From positions 713,481-777,480 of the forward strand of contig JAKSZT010054458.1 in assembly GCA_026826555.1 (NCBI GenBank): 64,000 nt of DNA. Direction: 5' to 3'. The notes under the pieces are model-generated. The model saw only the letters and a list, made by a program, of their open reading frames with translations, had not been told where the DNA came from and did no database searches. Of this stretch, positions 22,338 to 35,932 are shown piece by piece (the first letter of the stretch is position 1; each line of letters opens with the position of its first letter). A program made the position numbers and the translations under genes. The stretch is from Tolypeutes matacus. Taxonomy: Eukaryota > Chordata > Mammalia > Cingulata > Chlamyphoridae.

Positions 22338-25300
22338 TGTCAGTCAAAGAAGAAATTGCAAGAGAAATTAGTGTAGATATCATGAGATGAATGAAAACGA
22401 GAACACAACTTACCAAAATTTATGGGATACAGCAAAGGCAGTGCTGAGAGGGAAATTTATAGCCCTAAATGCCTGTATTGAAAAAAGAGGAGCTAAAATC
22501 AAAGCTCTAACAGAACACCTAGAGAAACTAGAAAAAGAATAGCAAACCATTTCCAAAAGCAAGCAGAAGGAAAGAAAAAACATTAGAGCATAAATAAATG
22601 AAATTGAGAGAAACAACAACAAAAAAGACAATAGAGAAAATCAACAAAACCAAAAGCTGGTTCTTTGAGAAAATAAATAAATTAGACAAACCCTTAGGAA
22701 GACTAACAACAAAAAAAGAGAAGATGCAAATAAAATAAGAAATGAAAGGGGGGACTTACCCAAACAGACATAAAAAGGATCATAACAGGATATTATGAGA
22801 AACTGTATGCCAACAAATTGACAACCTAGATGAAATGGACAAATTCCTAGAAATGCACAAACAACCTATACTACCGCTACAAGAAATATAGGAGCTCAGT
22901 AAACCAATCACAAGTAAAGAGATTGAAACAGTCATCAAAATCTTCCATCAAAGAAAAGTAAGTACAGGACCAGATGGCTTCACAGGTGGATTCTATGAAA
23001 CATTTCGAGAAGAATTATACCAAAAAAAATGGAAAAGGAGGGAAAATTACCCAACACATTTTATGAAGCCAATATCACCCTAATACCAAAGCCAGATAAA
23101 GGGAAAAGTACAAACCAGTGTCTCTAATGAACACTGATGAAAAAATTCTCAACAAAATACTTGCAAATTTAATCTAACAGCATATTAAAGGAATCACAGC
23201 AAGTGGTACTTATTCTTGGTGTGCAAGGGTAGTTCAACATAAGAGAAGCAATTAACATAATAAACCACATTAACAAGTTGAAGGGAAAAAAACAACTTGA
23301 CTATCTCAATTGATGCAGGAAAGGCATTTGATAAAATCCAGCATCCTTTCTTGATAAAAACACTTCACAAGATAGGTATAGAAGGAAAGTTCCCGAACAC
23401 AATAAAGGGCATATATGAAAATCCCATTGGCAACATATTCAATGGGGAGAGGTTGAAAACTTACCCTCTAAGATCGGGAACAAGACAAGGATGCCCACTA
23501 TCACCACTGTTACCAATATTGTGGTAGAAATTGTAGCTAGAGAAATTAGGCAAGAAAAAGAAATAAAAGGCATCCAAAGTGGAGAAGAGAAAGTAAAACT
23601 CACTGTTCACAGATGACATGATCCTACATTTAGAAAATCCTGAAAAACCTACAACAAAGCTATTAGAGCTAATAAATGAGTTCAGCAAAGTGACAGGATA
23701 CAAGAACAACAAGCAAAAATCAGTAGCATTTCTATATAATAGTAATGAGCAAGCTGAGGAAGAGGTCAAGAAAAGAATTCCATTTACAATAGCAACAACA
23801 ACAACAAAAAAGAAACCTTCAAATATCTAGGAATTAATTTAGCCAGGAATGTAAAGGATATGTATTCAGAAAACTATAAAAACACTGCTAAAATAAAGAA
23901 GACCCAACTAAATGGAGGAACATTCCGTGTCCATGTATTGGAAGACTAAACATTTTGAAGATTTCAATTCTACCCAAATTGATTTATAGAATCAATGCAA
24001 TACTGATCAAAATTCTAACAGCCTACTTTACAGAAATAGAAAAATCAATTATCAAATTTATTTGGAAGGTATAGGGGTCCCGAATAGCCAAAAACATCCT
24101 CAAAAAGAAGAGTGAAGTTGAGGACTCAGTTTCTGAGCTTGAAATGTATTATAAAGCTACAGTGGTCAAAATCGCATGGTATTGGCATAAAGATAGACAC
24201 ATTGATAAATGGAATTGAATTGAGAGTTCAGAAATGCTCACCTCTGGCCAACTGATTTTTTTTTTTTTTTTAAGTACTGGGGCTGGGGATTGAACCTGGG
24301 ATCTCATATGTGGGAAGCTGGTGCTTAACCACTGAGCTCCACCAGTTCCCCTCAACTGATTTTTGATAAGTCTACTAAGTCCACTTTTCTGGAACAGAAC
24401 AGTCTCTCTAAATGGTGCTGGGAGAACTGGATATCCATAACCAAAAGAGTGAAAGAGGATCCCTATCTCCCTATACGAGAATCAACTCAAAATGGATCAA
24501 AGACTTAAAACATAAAACATAAAAACCAGGTTAACTCCTAGAAGATAATGTAGGGAAACATCTACAAGACCTTGTAGTAGGTGGGGGGTTCTCATAAACC
24601 TTATACCCAAAACATGAGAAACAAAAGAAAAAATTAGTAAATGGGACCTCCTCAGAATTAAACACTTCTGCATCTCAAAGGACTTTGTGAAGAGGGTATA
24701 AAAGCAGCCTAATCAATGGGAAAAAAATTTTGGAAAACACCCATCTGACAGGGGTTTAAAATCCATGATATAGAAAGACATCCTACAACTCAACAAATTG
24801 ACCCAATTTAAAAATGGGCAGAAGACCTGAATTGATATTTTTCTAAAGAAGAAATACAAATAGCAAAAAAACACATGAAAAAATGTTCAACATCACTGGC
24901 TATTAGGGAAATGCAAATCAAATCTATAATGAGATATCATTTCACATCTACTAGAATGACCACTATTAACAAACAAAACCAGAAAACTACAAGTGTTGGA
25001 GAGGATGTGGATAGACAGGAACTGTTGGTGGGAATGTCGGATGGTAAGGCCAGTGTGGACGACTCTTTGGCCGTTCCTAAGGAAGGTGAATAGAGACCTA
25101 CCATGTGACCCAGCAATATCACTACCAGGCATATACCCAGAAGAACTGAGAGCAGTGACATGAACAGATATCTGCATACTGATGTTCATAGCAACATTAT
25201 TCACAGTTGCCAAAAGATGGAAATAATCTAGGTATACATCAACTGATGAATGGATAAACAAACTGTGGTATATATATAAGATGGAGTATTATTCAGCTTT

Positions 25301-26022
25301 AAGAAGAAATGAAAGCATAAAGCATGTGACAACATGGATGAACCTGGAGGACATTATGTTGAGAGAAGCAAGCCAGACACAAAATGACAAATATTGTACA
25401 ATTTTGCTATTAAGACCATAATGAGCAAACTCATGGAGTTAATAGCTAGAATATAGTCACCAGAAAATAAAATGTGGTTAGAGAATGGAAAGCTGAGGTT
25501 TAATCTGTGCAGAATTGGTAAAATGTTGTTTGTAAATGTTTTGAAATGAATAGAAATGGTGAAAGCACATCATAGGATTTGTAATTAGTAGCTCTAACAT
25601 ATGGGTATGATAGTGGGTTGTTTGTTTTTTTGGAGTAGTGAAAGTGCTCTAATATTGATTGAAGTGATGAATGCACAACTCAGTGATTATACCAAATGCC
25701 ATGCCATTGATTGTACATTTTAGATAAATTATATGGTTTATGAACAAAAAAATAATAGGATGTGTTGGGGGAAAAAATCCACCAAGTGTAAGATATGGAC
25801 TATAATTTGTAGTTATACTTTGACGATGCACTTTCATAATTTGTTAAAAACACTTCACAGCAGTGCAAGATATTTGTGGTGGGGTGATGTATGGAAGCCA
25901 TGTATAATATTATGCATGTTTCTTTTGTAAGTTCACAACTTTTACTATAAACTTATTTATATATGTTCATGTATGATTGATATACTTCAATAAATTGTTT
26001 TTAAAATGAAAAAAACACAAAA
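22338..26022 (+). mobile_element. L1 retrotransposon, 3' part (ORF2 and 3' UTR), decayed
   Basis: ORF2 sequence restarts upstream of the point reached at 21887, so about 700 nt of ORF2 is present twice (21205-21887 and 22425-23075). Reverse transcriptase motifs are visible: IDAGKAFDKIQHPF (23300-23350), GTRQGCPLSPLLP (near 23480) and FTDDM (near 23605). The C-terminal part follows to about 25090, then a 3' UTR of about 900 nt ending in an A-rich tail. Frameshifts and stops are frequent, so it is inactive. A SINE interrupts it at 24260-24352. Confidence 0.85.
24260..24352 (-). mobile_element. monomeric tRNA-derived SINE inside L1 ORF2
   Basis: A poly-T start is followed by the inverted B box 'gattgaacctggg' and 'taaccactgagctccacc'. 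The L1 text resumes after it. The duplication caactgatttt occurs at 24249-24259 and 24353-24363. Confidence 0.88.
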
Positions 26023-28995
26023 ACCACATTATTATAAAAATCATACAAAATACATATTATAATTTCAGCCAGTCTTCATCTAATTTCATCTTATAAAATG
26101 TTTAAAATTTTTTACTTCCTATTTATTAAATATATTATTTTAAAAATAGCTGCCAGACAGATTAGCTTTTGGCAGAATAAACTTTCTTTCAATTTATTTT
26201 AAGAGTTGGATCATGATTCTTCTCAAGACATGGATTTCCAATAAAATGTGTGGCTGAGATTGTCGAAGTGTTTACCAAATCCATTTCTCCTTCCCTTGTG
26301 GCATGCTGTTAGACTGCATCCCTATCCTCCAGCTTTTGTCAGTGTTACTGGTTCTCGATACTGGAAGGCAGTGAAAGTGAGGCACACCAATTCTCTTCAT
26401 ACTTACTGTCTCCTTGTTTTGGCTATGTGGAAGCCACATGTTGAAGGCAGCAGAGGCCCAAGAGGGCAGGAACCTGTGTCCCTGATCACCATCTAGTTCC
26501 TTTTTGGACTCTATTTTATCAATAAATAAATATTAAGCCATCAGTATTTGGGAATTTATCTGTTAAAGGAGCTAGTATTACCTTAATAATAAATTTACTA
26601 TGTTTAATAATTACCAATATGTGTATATATTTATCTTATGTCAATTATATATTAATATTTGTAGTAATTCAATCTAGATGAAAAACTCTATGAATTAGTC
26701 CCATTTATGGTCAGAGGAAAATAAGTAAAACTTTAACTTATTATATATACATATATGATAAATAAAACTTTCAGACAAAAATGTATTAGGAAAAAAATCT
26801 GGAGAAAATAGAATGGAAATACAAGTTCAAGGAAAAAAAGAAAAGATAAATTTTCTAAGTTTTAAAGGACTTGCTCATATATTTTTAAAGATGATTCTAA
26901 ATATCTTATCTGAATTTCATTGGGTTCATTTAAAAAGTGATTTATAATTTTATTTATAAACATCAATATTTATAAAATGTTGGAAATTATGATCTTTGCA
27001 ACCATTTTAATTTATGACAAAAGATTTTAGATGTCAACTTAGAAACCTGTGAGGGATCCATAGTTTATCAAAATTATTTTAGGGTGTTTTCAAGCAAAAA
27101 TGTTTGAGAACTAAAGGATGGTATTAAAAAAATGCAGACTTCTCCGTTAAATATCCCTTCATCCAAATTCTGGTTCTGCTGTATGACTGGGCAAGTTAGG
27201 TAACCCGTTGGCCCTATTCTGCCCCATTATTTAAATGAGAATATATGTAAAATGCTTATTATCTGGCACGGACCTGCTCTTGTTATTAAAAATCTTAAGT
27301 AATTTTAAGAGGGAAAAATCAGTGACTCAGGTGAACATTAATTCATCAGGTCCCATTTTTCTGAGAGTGAATAAAAAATTAGATATGGGGGGAAGAGCTT
27401 TATTTGGGAGAAAAGGGATCATTTTAGAACATATAGTATGAGCCAAGGGAAGCTCTGTTACATGGCAAAATGGTGCTGGAAGGGACCCTATTTGGGAGGA
27501 ATCTAGGAAGGATGGCAAGGCTGTGTATGTAAAGGAAAAGTGAGAAGAAAGCACACATTTGTTTTAAGTTGCCTTGGTTCTAGTCAACTATGAAATTAAA
27601 TTGCTCTGAAAATTTAAAGTTCTTTAAAAAGTTGCTTTTAAGTTGCTGTGATTATTTTATATGTACCATAAATAACATATACTTTATGAATCTCCTCCCT
27701 TGTGTTCCACATGACTCCTATTTTAAGTATGTCCAGAATGATACCAGAAAACTAAAAAGGCCAACTACCAGCTGTTTTTTTTTTTCTATTATCATTTTTT
27801 TTAATCCCTGAGAGGATTCCAGACAATAAGTATGAATAACTTCTTTACCTAATACCTCTGATTACAGTTTGTACCTATTGAGATAGCAGATGAATGCTAG
27901 TGGCCACGGCTGGAACGGAAGCTGGGGAGAGCTGTGGAACTGCAAAGTTGATGCCTTATAAACAAGGCAGATGCAGTTAGGAAATACCTGATGTCACTTG
28001 ACCGCTTTCCATTACTTCATCAGCTACCTTAAAATTCAGATTTGCTACTAGAGTTCTTGGATTTAGGAAGGTATCAGAGAAAGTCAGAAGGGAACCATAT
28101 TTAAAAAATTGCCATTGTCAGTGGAAGTATAAATTGGTACAGTACCTCTATGATTGAAGATTTAGCAATACCTTTCAAATTTTTTAGTGCATTTAGCATT
28201 TGACCTAGCAACTCCACTTCTATGAATTTACTAATATAATCTTTGCACATGTGTGAAAAGATACCAGTATAATCATTGAAAACATTTTTAATAGCACAGG
28301 AGGCAAGTGGCTCACCACTTAGAAGGATGAGAAGAGATCAAGAGGGTAAAGTGTTCAGTTATGCAAGGAGGTCAACCCAGTAAAACAGGAAAGAGGGCTA
28401 GGTAGAGCAGCTCAATTCTTTTTGCTAGTATCACTAGTCACTTATACATGGGAGAGAGTGGGTAGCAGAAGAAACTACTTTTCCCACACAAACTCCTAGA
28501 GGGTTAGTTTCTGTTTTGTGGGCACTGGCAGGAATGCTGGGAGGAGGAAAAACTGGTTTCTCCTAGAAACACCTAGGATTGCTGCCATCCAGGGCTCTAT
28601 CTGTTGTTAATCACCTCTACCAACTGATTACTCATAATTCCTCTGCATTATTAGTCTCCAGTCATGCTGGTTTGCTCATAGTCCCTTGTATACCTTGCTA
28701 TGTCCCAGCTTCCTGCCTTTTGCACACATAATTTTCGTGGCCACCTTTCTTCACCAATTGTCCATTTGCCTTTTCCAGATTAAGCCCTGACTCTGCATTC
28801 TGGCTACAAAGGCCTCATGCTCCTCTGAGCCCTTTTAGAACTTGTTCTCCAACCCCTCCTTTGGTCTGCAGCAGGTGTTACCTGTCTTGTTACATTTTTC
28901 TTTATGGCTCTAGGCTCTATTTCCTTTGCTTTTCAGTCCTGAAATGATCAATTAAGGAAAGCTTAACTTTTCAAAAAAAGAGTTATACAATTTAT
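26023..28995. other. AT-rich intergenic stretch with small old repeat pieces
   Basis: No gene is supported. A MIR-like piece sits near 27170-27275, and an L1 ORF2 3' fragment lies at about 28090-28305 ('agtataaattggtacagtac', 'gcaactccacttctatgaat'). The open frames at 27235-27554 have no family likeness. Confidence 0.55.
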
Positions 28996-29285
28996 ACCTG
29001 GGTCAAAAAGAATATGGAGTTTAGTTTTATGAAATATGAGTATGATTAGGCATTTTTTCCTTCATTTTCTTCATTAACAAGGAGACTTGGGTCATGTCAT
29101 TTAACCAATCTGTGCTCATTTCTGAACATTGGAGAAACAATTGAGTTTGTTTTTAAGATTAAATGAGATAAAGATACCTGGACAGAATTTTTTAAAGTAA
29201 TGCTTCCATAATTTGTTAAACTGCCTTTTGTCTATTATTTTATTTTTTGAAGTTGAAATAAAGTTTACTTTAAAAAATAACTTAT
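28996..29285 (+). repeat. segment present twice in the window, copy A (includes a MIR)
   Basis: About 290 nt from 'agaatatggagtttagtttt' to 'aaataaagtttacttta' reappear at 45150-45860. The middle reads as a MIR ('gtcatttaaccaatctgtgc', 'taagattaaatgagata'). It ends with AATAAA-like and A-rich sequence. The match stops at both edges, so either a short duplication or retroposition of a transcript end would explain it. Confidence 0.7.
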
Positions 29286-30720
29286 ATCTGGGAAAGTAAG
29301 ATTTATTACTGTTGACTCATTTTATCATCCCAAATACTGAATATTAGACAATGTGTGGTAGAGGGACTGAGATGTCCTCTCCAAGGATGTGAAACTTCAA
29401 GTGCAATGAGGGATATGTAATCTTTCTCCCCGCTCCCATCTCCTGTTTCCCAAGATACTATGGCAATTGTTTGTTTATAGATGTCCCATAAGCTCTTGGA
29501 GGCGGCTGAGGATTAAGTTGCTTATTAATTCATTTAGTCTTGACCTAAATATGGTTGAATAAACACAGGGACATCTGTCCTCCTTAATTAACATGTAGAG
29601 ACGAGAGATTTCTTTCTACCTTCTATGGATCACATGTGAATTCTGTCGAGGGCCCCAAAACAACTTGTTGCCAGAGTCCTAGCAATTGTTTATAAGTGAA
29701 ACCTACAGCTAATGGGGAGGGTTTTTGTTGTTTTTGCTTCCTTTGTCTTTTTTAAAAGGCCCCCTGTTGTGAGTAGCCCTTACTATTTTACCAGCCAAAG
29801 GCCATGTCCTATATAGTATATTTCCTTTCAGGTTCAAATATGATAGATTTTCCCAGATCCCTGTAAATTTCATCTCCCACAGGCTTCCACACTTCTCTCT
29901 TCACTTGACTGTATGAAATAGACTAAAGCAGTCTATTATGGAGCACTGTTTCTCTTGGTTGTTGACATGAAGTGATGGGTTAAGAAGTTGTCAGCTAAAA
30001 CCAGACAAACCCTTACTGAGAAACCTTGGAGAATTTTTTTTTCTTAACAAAAAATCCTACTTAACAGTTCATAGGAGCTGACCAAATGTTGAGTTTCATA
30101 CATCTGGTGAGATGGAGACCAGTAGTCATGCAGATGATTGCTTCCATGTTAGAATACTTCACAGTATGCCAAGCTCAGCCACACATGATGTCATTTGAGC
30201 CTTATTATATACCTGTGAAGTAAGCAAAGCAGGTATATAACCCCCGTTTTACAGATCAATGAAAATAAAAGAATAAATAAAATTAGGACTTGCTAAACCC
30301 CACTGGTTTTAAGTGCAGAGTTGGGACTAGAGCCCTGATTCTGGTCTCCTTATGCAGTGCTTTTTCCAATATAGTATCCTGACGAGGTTTCCGTATATCC
30401 CTTAATTATAATACCATACATCATGTCCATTTTTCTGTAATGTGATCACAAACTGCATTATACTGCTAGGAATGCAGCATGGACTAGTCTGACTAAAGAC
30501 ACTGAGATCTTGCCAGAGGTGAAGAAGTCTGTGAGTGTGAATTTTGAGGATAAAAGCCCCTCTCTCTTGAATGCACCCACCAAATATTCAAGTCAACCTT
30601 CATAAAAATGATGGAGTAGGTGCTGTATAAAGATAGAGAAGCAGAAGCTCACAATTGCTCAGAAAATAAAAAAAGCTAGGTGGAAAGAGGTGGATAGAAC
30701 TCCTCTTGAAGTGGCTGAAA
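29286..30720. other. intergenic, no gene; MIR fragment near its end
   Basis: A reverse MIR-like piece is visible at about 30165-30350 ('tgtcatttgagccttattat', 'cccgttttacagatcaatga'). Nothing else is recognised. Confidence 0.5.
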
Positions 30721-30725
30721 CCAAG

Positions 30726-31259
30726 TATATTAGTCTGCCACAGGGGTGCTAATATGAAATACCAGAAATAGGTTGGTCTTTATAAAGGGTATTTATGTGG
30801 GGTAGAAGTCCACAGTTACCAGGCCATAAAGCATAAGTTTCTTCCCTCACCAAAGTCCATTGCCACGTGTTGGAGCAAGACAGCTGCCGACGTTTGCCAG
30901 GGTTCAGGCTTCTTGGGTTCCTCTCTTCCTGGGGCTGCGTTTCTCTCCGAGCTTAGCTCCTCTGTTTCCACCACAAAGTCAGCTGTAGACTATCAAGCAA
31001 AGGGCTCACTTCTCTTCTCCTGGGGCCTTCCCTCCAACATCAAAACTCCAACATCAAAACTGCTTCCACTGCCCTTTGTCTTGCCTTTTATATTTGATTC
31101 CCCCACCCACCAAGGGGTGGGGCTCAATGCCCTACTGACGTGGCCCAGTCAAAGCCCCAATTATAACTTAATCATGCCCAGATGAACAGATCAGTTTACA
31201 AGCATAATCTAATATAGATTTTTGAATTCATAATTATATCAAACTGCCAAACTGCAACA
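30726..31259 (-). mobile_element. solo ERVL-type LTR, complete with 5-bp target duplication
   Basis: It runs (on +) from tatattagtctgcc to ccaaactgcaaca, and is flanked by the perfect 5-bp repeat ccaag (30721-30725 and 31260-31264), the size expected of ERV-L. 'ttataaagggtatttatg' and 'ggggtagaagtccacagtta' are shared in reverse with the LTR at 54031-54634. It includes a small internal duplication ('ccaacatcaaaact' twice, near 31036). The 90-residue frame inside is not a gene. Confidence 0.82.
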
Positions 31260-31329
31260 CCAAGAGGGGTCATTGGGAGACAGCTTCATGGAGAAGGTTG
31301 TGTATAAGAAAGGGGTAAAAAGCAAAATT

Positions 31330-31620
31330 GAGTACTTATTATTTACCAGACTCTATGGAGAAAGCTTTTATATACTTTTTTCATTTCATCCTCACAACAA
31401 TTCTGTGTGGTAGGTACTTTTATTAACCTAATTTTTTATATGAATAAACTGAATCTTAGGTAAACTAAGTAACTTGCTCAAGGATTTACCTAGGCAGAAT
31501 TCAAACCTCAGTCTGTCACCTCCAGAACCTATATTCTTATTTTGTTGTATCTCAACATCCTTAGTAAAGAACTAGAATAACAATATCCTCTATGCAGAGT
31601 TGTTGTGAGGGTTAAATAAG
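31330..31620 (-). repeat. MIR SINE (reverse)
   Basis: 'cctcacaacaattctgtgtg', 'taggtacttttattaaccta' and 'agtaacttgctcaaggattt' are in reverse MIR order. A further MIR tail follows near 31590. Confidence 0.75.
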
Positions 31621-34529
31621 AAAGCACCCTTTGAACTGAAAAAAGTCTGAATATATGTCAGGCTTTCATGTTATTCTTTGTTCTATCCTCTATTCTCCCA
31701 TGAGAATCTGAGCCCCCTTTTATGGCACTCTGTATCATAGTAGATTGTTTACTAAAGATTGTCATCTTCCTCTTCCACCATTTGTGAATTTCTCAATGGC
31801 AAAGTCTATCTTATTCATTATTTTTGGTAAGAAATAATGAAAAGGTGTGTGTTACTAAATAAAAGTTTGTTGAATGAAAGTGATGTTTGAACAGGAATTT
31901 ATAGACAAAAAACATGGCAGAAAGGATGGGGAAGGATTCCCATAATAACAGCATTTAAAGGACAGACAGGTACCCTGTTGGATTGGAGAGCCAGCGCTTT
32001 CATATTGCATAAAGGGAAAGAAGAGAGTTTAGGCAGAGAAAGCAACTAGTGAGAAGTTTTGATGTGAGCAGTTTTGGAGACTCATTGTGGGATTTTGGGA
32101 AGGAGATGGATACTTGGAGAAAATGGGGTGACATCATTGTAAAGAATCATATGGATGGGAAGTAAATGAAAATCAGCAACAAGAAAAGAATTTTGAACTA
32201 GAGTAGTGGCTGTCTGAAGGGAAGATAGGACTTAGAATTAGCATTTAGGGTGAGCATCAAACATCTCTGTGTGGATTACTCCAAAACCTTCCTGAATCCC
32301 GACCACACCATATGGTATTATTGCCATCGCTGCTTACCTCCCTAACTACCATCAACATTATCAACCTCTTTAACCACAGAAATAACAACCACAGTAACAA
32401 TGGATATTTTATCTGAACCTACTGAGTAAGCTACTTGCCAGGGCCACGAGTAAAAGTTTCAGCTTCTGTTTTCGATGTGTCTACAAAAGCCTCATGTCCC
32501 TCCTATATTCCTCTATCCTGTACTCCAGTGCTAGGCTCTCCTTTCTTAATCATGTCGCTCAATGTTGTTAAAAACAAAACAACAAAAACTTCTTAGCATT
32601 TAGGCCATCCAAATCAGGATCTTAATATACTTACAAAATAATTTTAGTTACTTTTAGAATAGAAATTATATTTGCATGGTTCAAAATTCACTATGGTATA
32701 TGGTACAAAAGTCTTCCTTCCCGCTTCTTTCTCCCAATCCCCCAGTTCCCCATCCCAGAGACAACCAGTGCAAATTTGTTCCTTGTGTACCCTTCCAGAG
32801 GATTTCTAAACTTGCCTTTCTAATATTCTCCCACATCACTTAACACATTTTTTTTCCCAGCAGATTATCCCAAGTCTACAAACATGCCATGTTCTTCCTC
32901 CTTACAATGTTCTCCTCCTCCCCTTCTAAATCTATTAAGTCAAGAAATATCAGGAATTTTTCCAGAAAGCATGCATTTTGCGATTTATTGACTAGTAGAA
33001 AAAGAGAAAGGGGAGAATGGAAAGAAACTACTTTCTATATTTTGGGTCTAGTAAGTCAGGAGGAGATACCAAAATGCTCCTGGAGGTTTTTATTGATTAG
33101 TAAGCAGTGGGAATGACCCTTTTTCACACATATTTTAAAAACAAAACACTAAAAGTCCAATACCATTTTTCAAAGATTCTGCACAAGTTAATCCTTTAAA
33201 TCCCAGTCTATCACCATTAAGTGTCTGTCTAAAAAGATTAGTTTCAGTTTGACTTATCTGACCAGATTTAGTGAATCCCATTTCCCTTGAGAGAAACAAC
33301 TGTCAAAATGATCTGATCCATAATAAGATTAATATCCTTTGAGAAGGAGGATAATTGTGTGCAAAAAAAACAAAACAAACAAAAAAAAACTCCATTGAAG
33401 GTGGGGAAGGGCATGGGTCCCTTGGGAGCAAGTGTCTTTCTTTCCAGCTGTTTTTCAGATTACCTCTGACTGAATGGTAGACATAGGTTGCATGAAACAC
33501 CTGCTGTTGAGATACCTGTCATTCACCCAACTGATTAGTTTCTGAAAAAGCATGACACTGGTCAACTACTTTCATGGATAATATTCTTGTTTTGGAAAAT
33601 GAAAAGCACTAAATGGAGACAAACTTATCTATCAGTTAAAACTCAGCTGATATATGATATGCATGCATTATGTGCATTCTAGTTCAAGAGCTCTCCAAAA
33701 TATCAATATCTCTGTATTTTTAATTTATATTCCCTTCATCATTCCATAAAGGAATTGAGGCAATTTACAATAATTTAATCTTATGCTAAATAGAAATTTT
33801 TAAAAAGATTTAAAGCTAGGATAGCATGCAGATTTACAGGTCATAAAGTCTTATATGTTATTAAAATCAGGCTGCAAAATTTTTTGAGCTCCTTGATAGC
33901 CAAAGTAAAATGATTCGCATTCCATTAAAACAATTCAGTTTCTTAGGAGAAGAGAAACACTTCTTGTCAGTCTATCAAACATTTGTGTCGGTTTTTGTGT
34001 GGGGGCATCAAGTGATATCTGGACGTCTCTAACAACATCTTTTAACATACACACTAGTGGTTTCTGTCTGTAGTTTCTTCTTTACCATTCCTCTCTGTAA
34101 AGTAAAGGTATAATTGTATAGCACAATTCAAAAATGGCAATCTGAAGGGACATAAAACAATAGATTCCATATGTAACTCTCTGATAATCCCCGAATAAAA
34201 GTGAGATATCTAGAAAAATGGAGTAACTGAATGTTCTTCAAGATATCGACCTTGTTTATTTCTTTCAATAGGTCTTTTGATAAAAGTTGAGTGGAACAGA
34301 AATTAATATATATTCTTTTGTATGGATCTGGCATTTAGATCTTCTCTCTAGTTGAATAAGAGAAGATCCAGAGACTTTACAAATCAACCAGGAATGGTAG
34401 GGATGGAAACCTATATGTAAACTGATGGCCCAGTATCATGAAGGTACTTTTGATTGCAACTTCCAAAAAGCCCAACTCAAACTAGCTTAAATAAAGCTTC
34501 AGATAATTTATTTTTAATATCTGTTTCCT
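31621..34529. other. intergenic, no gene
   Basis: This is mostly unique-looking AT-rich DNA. Possible L2-like wording lies at about 31900-32200, and an old LINE-like piece at about 32650-32870 ('catggttcaaaattcac', 'agagacaaccagtgcaaatt'). A-rich tracts occur near 33362-33391. The short open frames have no recognisable product. Confidence 0.45.
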
Positions 34530-34995
34530 AAAAATTTATTTAAAACTATAAATTTCCTTTTAAGTACTGCTTAGATGTATCTCATGGATTTGGGCATGTA
34601 ATGTTTCCATTGTCATCTAGAATCCTTGTATTTATTAATATTGTTCAGTATTCAAAGTATGAGATTTTAAAAAGATGTCCTTTGGTTGTTAACTTCTAAT
34701 TTTTTTTAATTATGTCTTATGGTAAGATAATTAGTCTGCATGATATTAATGCTTCAAAATTACTTAGGCTTCCATTATGACCAGATGCATGAACTATTTT
34801 TCTTAATTTTTCATATATGCTTTAAAAGAGAGCATATTCAGTTGTGGATATAGAATTTTTCGTATATCTAATAACTTGAGCTTATAAAATGCATTGTTCG
34901 GGTCTTCAAGATCTTCTTCTTTGTCTGCTTGATTTTTCAGTTTCTGAGAGGGGTTTATTAAAATCTCCAGCTCTAATTGTTGATTTATCAGTTTA
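34530..34995 (-). mobile_element. old L1 fragment, inverted 5' portion
   Basis: This is an antisense L1 ORF2 region ('tagatgtatctcatggattt', 'tcattgtcatctagaa'-like, 'agatcttcttctttgtctgc', 'ttattaaaatctccagctct'). It directly abuts sense L1 sequence from about 35000. The layout is that of an L1 with 5' inversion. Confidence 0.6.
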
Positions 34996-35821
34996 TAAAT
35001 TTACACTTGGTAACAAAAATTATACATTTTCAAGGAATTAATTAAGCCAAGAATACAATATTTCTATGAAGTGAACTTTGATATGTTAGTGAAGGACATA
35101 AAAGGGGCTCTGGTTAAATAGAGAGTTATTCTATCCTTTGGGATGGGGTGAATTAATATTATAAAGTTGTCAGTTCTCCCCATACTAATCTATAAATTCA
35201 GTGCAAACCAAGTAAATATTTCAATTGGATTTTTTGAGACTTACAAATTTCCTCTAAAATTAATATAAGGACTAAAAGACCAAGAATAGCTGACAAACTT
35301 TAAAAAGCAAAGCAAAGTGCCAGTACTTAGAAACAAAACCAGAGTGGTTTTGGCACAACAACAGACAAATAGACAAATGGAACAAAATGGGGGAGTCAGA
35401 GACAGATCCAGGTATGGAAACATACCATATACCAAAGGTAGCACCACAGATAAAGAAGAAAAGGATGGCATTTTCAGTACATGATATTGGGGAAATTTAC
35501 TCATTTTATTGAGAAAAATCTAATTAGATCTCTACCTAGCTGCACATACAAGGTTGGACTCTTGTCTGGATGGATCAAAGATCTAAATGCAAAAGGTAAA
35601 ACTATGATTTAATAGAAGAAATATGTAGGAGAATTTATTTGTGAACTAGGAGTGAGGAAGTACTTCTTAAATAAACTTCAAAAACACAGATCATAAAGCA
35701 CACAAAAAATGTTGATTACATAAAACTTAATTTCTATTCAAAGAAGGACATCATAGATAAAATTAGTAGATGGTGACAGATTGGAAGAAGATATATGCAA
35801 TGCTTAAAAGTGATAAGAGAG

Positions 35822-35932
35822 GGGGCGGATGTGGCTCAAATGGTTGGGCGTCTGTCTGCCATATGGGGGGACCTGGGTTCGATCCCCGGGACCTCCCGGT
35901 AAAATTTAAAAAAAATAATAAAATAAAATAAA
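35822..35932 (+). mobile_element. monomeric tRNA-derived SINE
   Basis: It starts gggggcggatgtggctcaaa (A box), with the B box 'gggttcgatcccc' and an A-rich tail. The 16-bp duplication aaaagtgataagagag flanks it perfectly (35806-35821 and 35933-35948). It is inserted in the old L1. Confidence 0.93.
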
